NCBI GenBank assembly: GCA_001839685.1
Contig: MLAK01000927.1
Location: 82,093-146,092 of the forward strand
Source: Tritrichomonas foetus
Lineage: Eukaryota; Parabasalia; Tritrichomonadida; Tritrichomonadidae
DNA: 64,000 bases
Direction of reading: 5' to 3'
Shown here in pieces: positions 37,500 through 45,525 of the stretch. The first letter of the stretch is position 1. Each line of letters begins with the position of its first letter. Made by a program: the position numbers and the translations under genes. The notes under the pieces were generated by a model that had not been told where the DNA came from, did not search any database, and saw nothing but the letters and a program-made list of their open reading frames with translations.

Positions 37500-38493
37500 C
37501 GAATAAATTTTGTTTCTTTTTATCTGAGTAGCGTACTGCAATTGAAAAAGTTAGTATCACTAATATAAAGTAATGAAAATAACTCAAAAAATTGTGAATA
37601 TTATTTTTATCATGTGAAAAAACTGTGTTTCGATTATAAATAATTCTGAAAATAGCCGAATAACCTGAATTGTCATAAAAATATATAAGCCTTATATAAG
37701 GATTTTCTTATGTATAAAATATATTGAAACACAGAAAATAAATTTACTTTTTCAAAAACCATATATTTCGAAAGATATTCGAAAAATAGTATAAGGGTGA
37801 CTGGTTTTCCCTGGTCATTCCCATTCAATAAATTGTTAGCTTGCATTTAATAATTCAATGGATACAATTAATTTGAATGAATATCTATTTTTATCAGTAT
37901 TTAGCCTTGATTGAATTCTATAATCGCACGTTTAAAATAATTTAAATTCTTTTCCGGTAAGAACAATCGCTGATAGAGTAGTGACATTTTCGATATTACT
38001 TCTAGTGTTTATATATGATTTATTAACCTTGATATTTAATATGAATAGTTTTGTCGTTCGATATAATAAAATATTTTTTTTCGAAAACGCCATGAAATAT
38101 CTTTCCTACAATAAAAATGTACTTAATAAACATTCATAGATACTTGAATAGTGAATTATACAACCTACATTCAAAAAAGTTGTTCACCTATTATTTTTTC
38201 CATCTTTTAAGAGATTTCAACATGCTAGAGCTATTTAATTTCGCATACTTGATCTATGCATTTTATTCCTTCTATCAAAATAACCTCATTTTTACCTCGA
38301 AAATTATCTTCATAAATGTTGCTCATTGGAAAACGAGTCTGTGAATCATTATTTTATATAAATAGTAATAAAATAGAAATTACAATAATTATTTTTGCTA
38401 AGATTCAAAAACGCTAAAAAAAATAGAAATTCATATAATAATAAAAACATTTTTATTATATATCTCGGAATAAAAACAAATATACAACCATTA
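37500..38493. other. Spacer
   Basis: 1 kb of AT-rich DNA between two same-strand genes. A TTCACCT at 38183-38189 and a 75-codon frame at 38117-38344 with a repetitive Phe/Leu/Tyr-rich product are present; the latter looks like chance. No gene is supported. Confidence 0.5.
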
Positions 38494-40023
38494 TTATAAC
38501 GGGAAAATAGCACCAAATAAAATCCATGTTACATATAAATTTTCAGCATATGGAAAAATTGCTAATGAGAGTGTGAATAATTCTGATTGAGGTGAAAGCA
38601 TTATATTTGATGCTTTTGTCTGTAATGCCATAAAAATGGATTTAGGATCAGCGGAGTGAACACAAAATGGTGCTAATTTAATTGTAGATTTTGGTGGAAT
38701 TAAATGTCGAATAGCATCATTTACTGGAGGTGCCCAAATATCACAAGATTCATTCAATTTAGAAGATTCATAAGTTTGGAGTAGTGGCCTCATTGCAATT
38801 TCAATTGGCTTATTAAATCGAGTCATTTTTGTATGTCTAACAGCACAAATCATTTTCTTAACTTCATTTTCTATATCCTCTTCATCAAGAGAATCACACC
38901 TAATCAAAGCTGGCTGTGACAAGGGATCAGGCATTTCAAATCTCTTCCATATTCTGGGATCATCTGTAACAGCAGGTGGATTTTCAACAAGCGGTTCCAA
39001 ACGGCACCGATATCCATATAAAATTGTTGTTGGAAGAGTTTCAACATTCACTCTTTCGACTTTAAATGGATCCCAAAGTGTTGCATATTTTTCATGAACA
39101 GTTAAAACTTTAGTACCACAGACATACGCTTCATAACCAAATCCACAAAATATAGAACACAACAATGCACAAATATCAGCTTTGCTTCCACATCTTGATG
39201 CTAGTAATGAATGAATTGAAAAACCACGTGTAAATACAGCCTCTTCTTCTTCGTTTATTTCTTCATTTACAATATTTCCAGTAGTTGCGTATCGTGGACG
39301 GTTTATAGTGAATAATCCAGTAAATCTGTTTGCATGAAAAGGTGTTGGAATAAGTCTTGATGACAGTTTACAAATATGCGTTGCGTTTGGTGTTTCATTT
39401 CGAAGTAAGTTTTCTAATTCAGCTTGCGTACAAAGCTGTGGAGACATTTGCAGTTTAACATGAACAACGCCACAAGCGTCACCTGTTCGAGGATCATTTA
39501 AAGTGACGGGAAGACCGATGTATCCTGCTAAGGCACGACGCCAATCAAATGATCCTGTTCCATAAACACATGTACTTGGACCAGCAACTAAAACTGCACA
39601 TATTGAGCCCGCGCCATAATGAATTAATTCGTCAACAGGTTCTGGAAGTTCGATGTTAAAAGTATCGAAAAACTTTGGATCAGCATCTGCTTCAACTTGT
39701 GAACTTCTCCATCGGCGACCAGCTACATTAAAATCTAACAAAATTCTTGTGCTTGGATCAGCATCCATGATTTCGATGAATGAAGATGCTCGAACAACAG
39801 TGATAGAGAGGACTTGGCCACTAGGTGGATTTGGTCTCTGTATTGTCATTTTTGGCAATTCAACAACCGGTTCAGGATGAATAATTCGTTGTTTCGGAGG
39901 AACGGCAGCTGCCATTCTTTTTTGAAGAAAATCATGAACATATTGTTTCATATCTACATTTGACGTAAAGCGTTTTAATCGTTCGCGATCAGAATCAGTG
40001 ATATCGACATTGGGAATCGACAT
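38494..40023 (-). CDS. CEP76-like centrosomal protein
   Basis: A 509-residue protein. A C2-like domain lies at about 65-195 (GQVLSITVVRASSFIEIMDA to VVHVKLQMSPQLC). A transglutaminase/protease-like domain at about 215-345 contains ADICALLCSIFCGFGYEAYV, matching CEP76 DHANLLCSLLLGYGLEAFVC. A C-terminal module includes VNDAIRHLIPPKSTIKLAPF (CEP76 FQDAIRRAVPDGHTFKGFPI) and ends VTWILFGAIFP (CEP76 AVWIMFACKY). Human CEP76 restrains centriole reduplication, so a basal-body role is expected in a flagellate. In the peptidase-like domain, Lys stands where CEP76 has the Cys of GDCED, so it is probably non-catalytic. The frame extends to a GTG at 40053; the first ATG is 40023. Confidence 0.85.
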   Translation of the reverse strand: MSIPNVDITDSDRERLKRFTSNVDMKQYVHDFLQKRMAAAVPPKQRIIHPEPVVELPKMTIQRPNPPSGQVLSITVVRASSFIEIMDADPSTRILLDFNVAGRRWRSSQVEADADPKFFDTFNIELPEPVDELIHYGAGSICAVLVAGPSTCVYGTGSFDWRRALAGYIGLPVTLNDPRTGDACGVVHVKLQMSPQLCTQAELENLLRNETPNATHICKLSSRLIPTPFHANRFTGLFTINRPRYATTGNIVNEEINEEEEAVFTRGFSIHSLLASRCGSKADICALLCSIFCGFGYEAYVCGTKVLTVHEKYATLWDPFKVERVNVETLPTTILYGYRCRLEPLVENPPAVTDDPRIWKRFEMPDPLSQPALIRCDSLDEEDIENEVKKMICAVRHTKMTRFNKPIEIAMRPLLQTYESSKLNESCDIWAPPVNDAIRHLIPPKSTIKLAPFCVHSADPKSIFMALQTKASNIMLSPQSELFTLSLAIFPYAENLYVTWILFGAIFPL

Positions 40024-40364
40024 TTTAAATTTTAAACGTTCACATGATTCCACTTTTTCAGAATAATATTCACATCATATTTATGATTTACATTTGATAT
40101 AGAGACACCACTACCTTCAAAAATTCATCTAATGCTACGACAAGAAGAGTTAACCTTAACCATTGCTTATCATGCATAAACTTTCCCAAAATTTTGGAAT
40201 TAGAATTCATCAATCACTTCAAAACCATTAAACAATACAATTTCATTGATTAATTTTTACGTTGTTTTTAGTTTTCTTGAATGAAATTCATTTTTTAAAA
40301 CAAAACCTATTTTCGGTTGAAAAAAGCCTTTATGAAACATGAAAAATTGAAATAAAATGCTTTA
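40024..40364. other. Spacer
   Basis: AT-rich 5' region of the CEP76-like gene and 3' end of the aminopeptidase gene. Nothing else is seen. Confidence 0.6.
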
Positions 40365-41618
40365 TTACAAATTTGCCATCGCATATAGCCTCAACTCCTC
40401 GAAATTATTGAAAACGTATTTAACGAGTTTCACATGTTCATCAATATCTTCCACGTCCATCATCTCGCGGCAACTGTGCATAGCGAGACATGCCACTCCA
40501 GTGTCTACTGTTGTCACGCCTTCGAGCATTTCCATTTTTGGACCAATCGTTCCACCTCCTCTTGGCCCATTTTTAGTGCCTAAAACTTGATATTTTATTT
40601 GCCCACGAATTGCTGCTTCAGTGAGTAAAGCATTTCCACCAACATCGAAGGCGTAATTTGACTTATAACTGGTTTTAATAACTATTCCGCCACCCGGACG
40701 CAACTGGTGTTTCACTTCACCCATTCCGTCGTAGTTTGGATGTTGAAGATGAGCGGTATCACAAGAAACTATTAAACTGCGGGCCTTTAATGAAAGTATG
40801 TCGGTTTTCGTAGATAGTAGCTCCCAAACTGTTCCTAACTGGTCAGACAGCGCACCTGTGCGTGTTCGTGATCCAATTTCTTCTGAATCGAATATGGCCA
40901 AAATATTGACTGTATCTTTGGCCTCACTTTCTATGAAGCCTTTCAAACAGCTGTATGCTGAGCTGAGATCATCTAGTCTTGGCGACGTAATAATATTTTC
41001 ATTTATGATTGTCGCTGGCCGAGCATCAACTAGTGAAATGTCATGTGATAAAATTGAATCAACTGGATATCCAATTGTTTTGGCAATGAAAGGAAGTAAT
41101 TCTGAGCCTCTCAGACCCAATATTGGATTCATCCCATTTTCACGATCCGCTGAAAATTGAAGTCCCTTTGAAAAGTCGTATGGCATTGGAATTGTTCCTA
41201 TTGCTTTATTTGAAGAAAAGTTGACTCTTTTCAAATTACCATTTTCATCTTTGACGATGACGGCTCCGGCAGCTTTGAGGTCTCTGCCGTACCAGGTATT
41301 GGCTAAGCCACCTGCGTAGTTGACAACACGAGCCGTACAAAGGTCTGCTGCGCTTGAATCGAAAATCGGTTTTAATTTTAATTGGGGCGAATCGTTGTGG
41401 GCGGCAAAAACAACAGCCGATTTGAATCCACCAATATCAACTGCAATAAGGGATCGACCGTCACGAACAATAAAGAAGCGGTTGGGGATTTCGTCTGGTA
41501 AATCACTTTCGAAAAGTTCGACATATCCACGATTGAGAAGCAATGGGCGAGCATATTCAATATATTGATATGGTGTTGTTGATTTGGTCATAAAGTCAGC
41601 AAATTCTTCTGCACTCAT
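40365..41618 (-). CDS. M18 aspartyl aminopeptidase
   Basis: A 417-residue dizinc peptidase of family M18. All expected metal-binding and catalytic blocks are present: FAAHNDSPQLKLKP (His ligand), SPRLDDLSSAYSCL (bridging Asp), AIFDSEEIGSRT (Glu base and ligand), SCDTAHLQHPNYDG (Asp ligand) and LAMHSCREMM (His ligand). The family forms large dodecamers that remove acidic N-terminal residues from peptides, usually in the cytosol or vacuole. No signal peptide is seen. GC content is higher than average for the window, as expected of a well-expressed housekeeping gene. The length is slightly below the human enzyme (475). ATG 41618 gives the usual N-terminus; no canonical initiator lies close by. 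Confidence 0.95.
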   Translation of the reverse strand: MSAEEFADFMTKSTTPYQYIEYARPLLLNRGYVELFESDLPDEIPNRFFIVRDGRSLIAVDIGGFKSAVVFAAHNDSPQLKLKPIFDSSAADLCTARVVNYAGGLANTWYGRDLKAAGAVIVKDENGNLKRVNFSSNKAIGTIPMPYDFSKGLQFSADRENGMNPILGLRGSELLPFIAKTIGYPVDSILSHDISLVDARPATIINENIITSPRLDDLSSAYSCLKGFIESEAKDTVNILAIFDSEEIGSRTRTGALSDQLGTVWELLSTKTDILSLKARSLIVSCDTAHLQHPNYDGMGEVKHQLRPGGGIVIKTSYKSNYAFDVGGNALLTEAAIRGQIKYQVLGTKNGPRGGGTIGPKMEMLEGVTTVDTGVACLAMHSCREMMDVEDIDEHVKLVKYVFNNFEELRLYAMANL

Positions 41619-41887
41619 CTTTGATATGCAAGTTTTGGAAATTAGTTTTGAGAAGTGTTTCTATCGGTACTGCAAAATAAATTGAATAAACACTTTAACT
41701 TTTTCTATAATTTTAATATAAAAAGGACGATAAAAATTTATTTTTATTTTGCATTTCTCAAAAGAATTTAGCTCAAATGATCTTATTTATCATTTATGAC
41801 TTTACATTTTCATGAAACAAAGGAATGAATCAAAAAGGTTATTTTAAAAAAAATAAATTTTGAATATCGGAAAGATGATAGAAAGTT

Positions 41888-42508
41888 TTAGAAAAATTGC
41901 ATCCAATCTTCACACTCGAAAGACTGGTCATTATAATTATTGAATATTTCGTTTTGATCTCCGTCAGGAATCATGAAGAAGTCTAGTGAGCTCGACACTG
42001 GCTGCTTTTCAACCAATGGAACCAACTTAACTTCAGATGACACTGACGACTGTTGAAAACCCTGAATTGGAGAAGGAGGAGAAATTGGAGATGGTGTATC
42101 TTTTGTTTTTCTTCGATAAATCATCATCCATCGATTTCTTATGTTATTATCTGATCTATTTGTAAAGAATTTTGATATTTTATTCCATCTGGCACCATAT
42201 TCAAAATATTTACTTTCAAGTAGATCATCTTCTTCATGTGTCCAAGGTTCGGTTCTTAATGCAGGGTTCACATAATTATTCCATCGCTCACGACATTGTC
42301 GTGCATTTCTGGTTTGCATTTTTTGTGAAATGCTCGCCCAATCTTTTGCTCCGTATTTTTCAACGAGTGCTAAAAGATGATTATCTTCTTCTGGTGTGAA
42401 CTTTATCTTAAGTGTGTTTCTTCTGAAGCAAAATGCAAACTCACGTGGTATTTGTGCAACGATGCCGGCAGCTGAGAATCCACGTGCGGAGACTCCGTTG
42501 AACATCAT
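41888..42508 (-). CDS. Two-repeat Myb transcription factor
   Basis: A 206-residue nuclear protein with two SANT/Myb repeats: R1 at about 33-82 (KFTPEEDNHLLALVEKYG, RQCRERWNNYV) and R2 at about 86-135 (EPWTHEEDDLLESKYFEYG, NNIRNRWMMIYRR). The Trp spacing is canonical, and the NARQCRERW and NNIRNRW recognition helices match R2R3 Mybs. The C-terminal 65 residues are Pro/Ser-rich, then acidic with aromatics (FECEDWMQFF), a plausible activation tail. Trichomonads have many such Mybs that bind YAACNG-type elements. Candidate sites occur in the window at 58.9-59.0 kb, though linkage to this protein is only a guess. An initiator lies 6 bases before the ATG pair at 42508/42505. Confidence 0.95.
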   Translation of the reverse strand: MMFNGVSARGFSAAGIVAQIPREFAFCFRRNTLKIKFTPEEDNHLLALVEKYGAKDWASISQKMQTRNARQCRERWNNYVNPALRTEPWTHEEDDLLESKYFEYGARWNKISKFFTNRSDNNIRNRWMMIYRRKTKDTPSPISPPSPIQGFQQSSVSSEVKLVPLVEKQPVSSSLDFFMIPDGDQNEIFNNYNDQSFECEDWMQFF

Positions 42509-42510
42509 GC

Positions 42511-42516
42511 AAGTGA
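42511..42516 (-). promoter_or_regulatory. Inr for Myb gene
   Basis: The minus strand reads TCACTT. The predicted start at 42514 gives a 6-nt leader. Confidence 0.6.
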
Positions 42517-43838
42517 AGCGACCGCATCTTTCAATATTTTTCTATGTTTTATTCATTCATTTTATTTTTGATGAGTTAGTTACTCCATGTCAAATCATTC
42601 AAGTTGAATAATTCCACAATTAAGATGCACACAATTAGATTTCATTTTAAAGATAATTAAGGGATTTTGAATTACTCTCATGAAGAATTGTCAGAATTCT
42701 AAGAATCTTAATAAAAATACTTGACTATTGAAAATAAGAAGTATTATCTTAATTTTGAGTGACCAAAATTTTGGTCAGAAAAATATGATTGGGATTTCTC
42801 CAATTTCTATTAGTAAATTTCGTTTCTTTCGAAGTTTATTTTGAAGTGAAAAGTAAACATGAATTAGTTAATGTCGTAAAACTGTAAGATATTCCTCCGA
42901 AAGAGAAAATAGGTTCTGCTGATAAAATAATTGAGTTGGATTTAGAAAATAATTGAAAAATCCCAAATAATCGATGGTTATTTAATGAAAAATCTAGCCG
43001 ATTTTATATGAAGACTATTTCATTGAACTAAGTATATTTTACATGAAGGAGAGATGGAGTTCCAAAACATTCTTTTTTGACACAAGTTTGACAATAATCC
43101 AAATTATTAAGAAACTGCAGTGGCATTTGTCAGCTATTGTCAAAAAATGATTTTATCTCAACATTCACTCAAAACACATTTTTTTATGATCAACGAATAG
43201 TTTAAACATATGTCTAAAGCATCCTTTATTTAACAAATCAATAGAGTTAACTTGATTTTATGACATTGCAACAATTATTCATTTTCTAAACATACATTTT
43301 CTTTCGTAATTTCACCTTCTTCTTTTATTGTAAGTTTCTAACATAAGTTTAAATATATTTACAAACAATGAGCTTGGAAGTTTCTTCAAATCGACGTTTA
43401 AGATATTTTTCTGTCAGAAATCATAATACTTATGCTCTCAATAAAATGAGTTAGTATTCACCATCTGGTTATAGAAAAAAGTTTGCACCAAATTCACTAA
43501 TAATGATTTTTCCAGATAAGAATCATTCTTAAACTGTCTTTAGTGATCAATAAGCGAAATATGTCTTTATATCATTTTATATAAAATATAATTGAAGTTC
43601 AAAATCCTTCCAATATTATTGGTTGGAAGTTCAGAATGAAATTTGGGTACTTTTTCATTATTCTTACACTTTTATCACTTTTAATGTCAATTTCTAATTT
43701 AGTTCTTATATTCTAAGTTGTCAACACATCAAAAAATGAAAAAAGTGATTTTCTTGTCATATAACATGTCACAAATTCTTTCACATGATATTCAAAAAGT
43801 TGGTATTTATTTTCTTTTTCTTTCAGTACGTTAATTGT
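42517..43838. other. Divergent spacer
   Basis: 1.3 kb of AT-rich DNA between the Myb and dynein-arm genes. A TTCACCT at 43311-43317 is present. An in-frame ATG at 43785 would add a hydrophobic leader to the downstream protein and is not accepted as the start. No gene or structured RNA is seen. Confidence 0.5.
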
Positions 43839-43844
43839 TCATTT
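43839..43844 (+). promoter_or_regulatory. Inr for dynein-arm docking gene
   Basis: TCATTT with predicted start at 43841 gives a 16-nt leader to the ATG at 43857, favouring that ATG over 43785. Confidence 0.55.
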
Positions 43845-43856
43845 AAAAAATCACGG

Positions 43857-45329
43857 ATGGAGAATCCAGCGGAAGTCCAAGAGTTGCGCAATAAATTGCG
43901 TATGATGAAATTACCTCAAGACGATATTCTAAACATTGTTCGTCGCCAACAGCGTGCAATTCATAAACAAAAGCAAGCCAATGATACAATTCGCAATGAA
44001 ATCACTGAATATGAGAACCAAATCCGAAATTTAGATAAAGACATCGAAAAGTATAAAAATAACGAAGAACTTCAAAAGTTGCACTCACAATTCAAGAGTT
44101 TGACAAACAAAAATAGCATCATCGCCGCAGACTTGGCTGCCGAAGAAGGCAAGCGCAAGAAACTTGAAGAGGAGGTATCAAAAGCAAATTCCAAAGCCGG
44201 CGGTCTTTTCCAGCAATTGCATGAAAACGAACAATTGCAAAGTCGTTTGAGAACAATGGAAAACCGTCTAGATAAAGCTCTATTGAGATACAACAAGACT
44301 TTGATCAAATTGGCTTCAATGAGGTCAGAAATTGATGAAACTCGAAAAAATCGAGCCACCTTCAGAAACATCATTAAAAATGCAGACATGGACAGTCAAG
44401 CAAAAGACCAAGAATTGACCAATTTAATTTCTATCTCAAATGATGCATATTCTGAACGAGATAGAATGAAAATGGAGCTCGTGAGAATTAAGCAAGCTGA
44501 AAAAGAAGACATTCAACTCTATGAAACTGAACTTTCTCGTTTGAATCAAACAATTGAAGGTCAAAGGTTGACACAGAATCGACCAAGGCAACAATCAGTT
44601 GTTCCATCAATTAACAGCCAAATGGGATCACAAAATGATCAACAAGAAGAACTTACACAATTAACTGATCAATTACAAACCACTATTCAGAAAACACTCG
44701 ATTTAACAGGAATGGCAAGCGTTGAGGAATTGATCGCACACGCTGATGAAGTTGAACGTGAAAATTTCTCGTTATACAATTTTGTGGTTGAACATGGTGC
44801 AAATAAATCCAAGCTACAAGATGAAATTGATGCACTTGAACTTCAACATCAAGTTCTCTTGAAACAAGTGAATGTTAAAGATGATGAACAATCAGAAAAA
44901 TTCCAAGAGTTAACAAATAAAATCGAAAATATAACGAATCAATTAAATGAAGTAAATGAAACAAAAGCTAAAAATGAAGCAGAATTTACTTCTATTTATG
45001 AAGCTATTCAGAAATTATTCGAATTCTATGAATGTTCATGGGATGAAGCACCTGATGAAACTCATCGTGTCGGTCCAATGAATGCAATGTTCTGTTTATC
45101 ACAAATTGAAAATGCAATAGCGAACATGATGAATGAAATATGCGAGAAAACAAAGGTTCTCTATCAAATGAGAGGACAAGATCCAAAATCTCTTCTTGTA
45201 GATGATAAATCAGATGCTTCACAAGCTAAATCACATACAAAAGCAGTTGAAAGAGATTTAACTAAAGAGAAGTGCATTGAATCTAATAAGCCATTAACAC
45301 TTGAAGAAATGAGAGCTCTTTTAGGTTAA
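43857..45329 (+). CDS. Outer dynein arm docking complex coiled-coil protein (CCDC63/CCDC114/DCC2-like)
   Basis: A 490-residue coiled-coil protein with the layout of the CCDC114/CCDC63/Chlamydomonas DCC2 family: an N-terminal LRNKLRMMKLPQDDILNIVR, a central TMENRLDKALLRYNKTLIKL with SEIDETRKNRATF (CCDC114 [32 protein letters not shown]), and a distal EVERENFSLYNFVVEHGANK (CCDC114 [20 protein letters not shown]). This family forms the base that fixes outer dynein arms to the doublet microtubule, so it serves flagellar beating. The last 40 residues are charged and unstructured. The frame opens upstream at ATG 43785, but that adds a Phe-rich hydrophobic segment unsuited to an axonemal protein. 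The initiator at 43839 and an ATG at 43857 are preferred. Confidence 0.82.
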   Translation: MENPAEVQELRNKLRMMKLPQDDILNIVRRQQRAIHKQKQANDTIRNEITEYENQIRNLDKDIEKYKNNEELQKLHSQFKSLTNKNSIIAADLAAEEGKRKKLEEEVSKANSKAGGLFQQLHENEQLQSRLRTMENRLDKALLRYNKTLIKLASMRSEIDETRKNRATFRNIIKNADMDSQAKDQELTNLISISNDAYSERDRMKMELVRIKQAEKEDIQLYETELSRLNQTIEGQRLTQNRPRQQSVVPSINSQMGSQNDQQEELTQLTDQLQTTIQKTLDLTGMASVEELIAHADEVERENFSLYNFVVEHGANKSKLQDEIDALELQHQVLLKQVNVKDDEQSEKFQELTNKIENITNQLNEVNETKAKNEAEFTSIYEAIQKLFEFYECSWDEAPDETHRVGPMNAMFCLSQIENAIANMMNEICEKTKVLYQMRGQDPKSLLVDDKSDASQAKSHTKAVERDLTKEKCIESNKPLTLEEMRALLG

Positions 45330-45525
45330 GACTCATTTCTAATTCCTTAATCTTTTATTTATTATTAAAAATGCTTGATTTTAAACTTACTTTATTCATT
45401 ATTATTCAAAATGATTAAAAGAAATTGAAAATTTGTTTCGAGTTGTGTATTTCTGAAATAAAACTCAGAAAAACAATTTAGAATCGGTATATATATTATC
45501 GGTATTTTATTATGCAGTTAAATAT

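Noticed and set aside
37495..37587. 31-residue extension of the PITP
   Set aside because: PITP family proteins start at the ATG at 37494, and the initiator touches that ATG.
38117..38344. 75-codon plus-strand ORF
   Set aside because: Phe/Tyr/Leu-rich composition is what random AT-rich DNA gives; no initiator and no family.
43785..43856. N-terminal extension of the dynein-arm docking protein
   Set aside because: Adds a Phe-rich hydrophobic leader to a coiled-coil axonemal protein; the downstream ATG has its own initiator.
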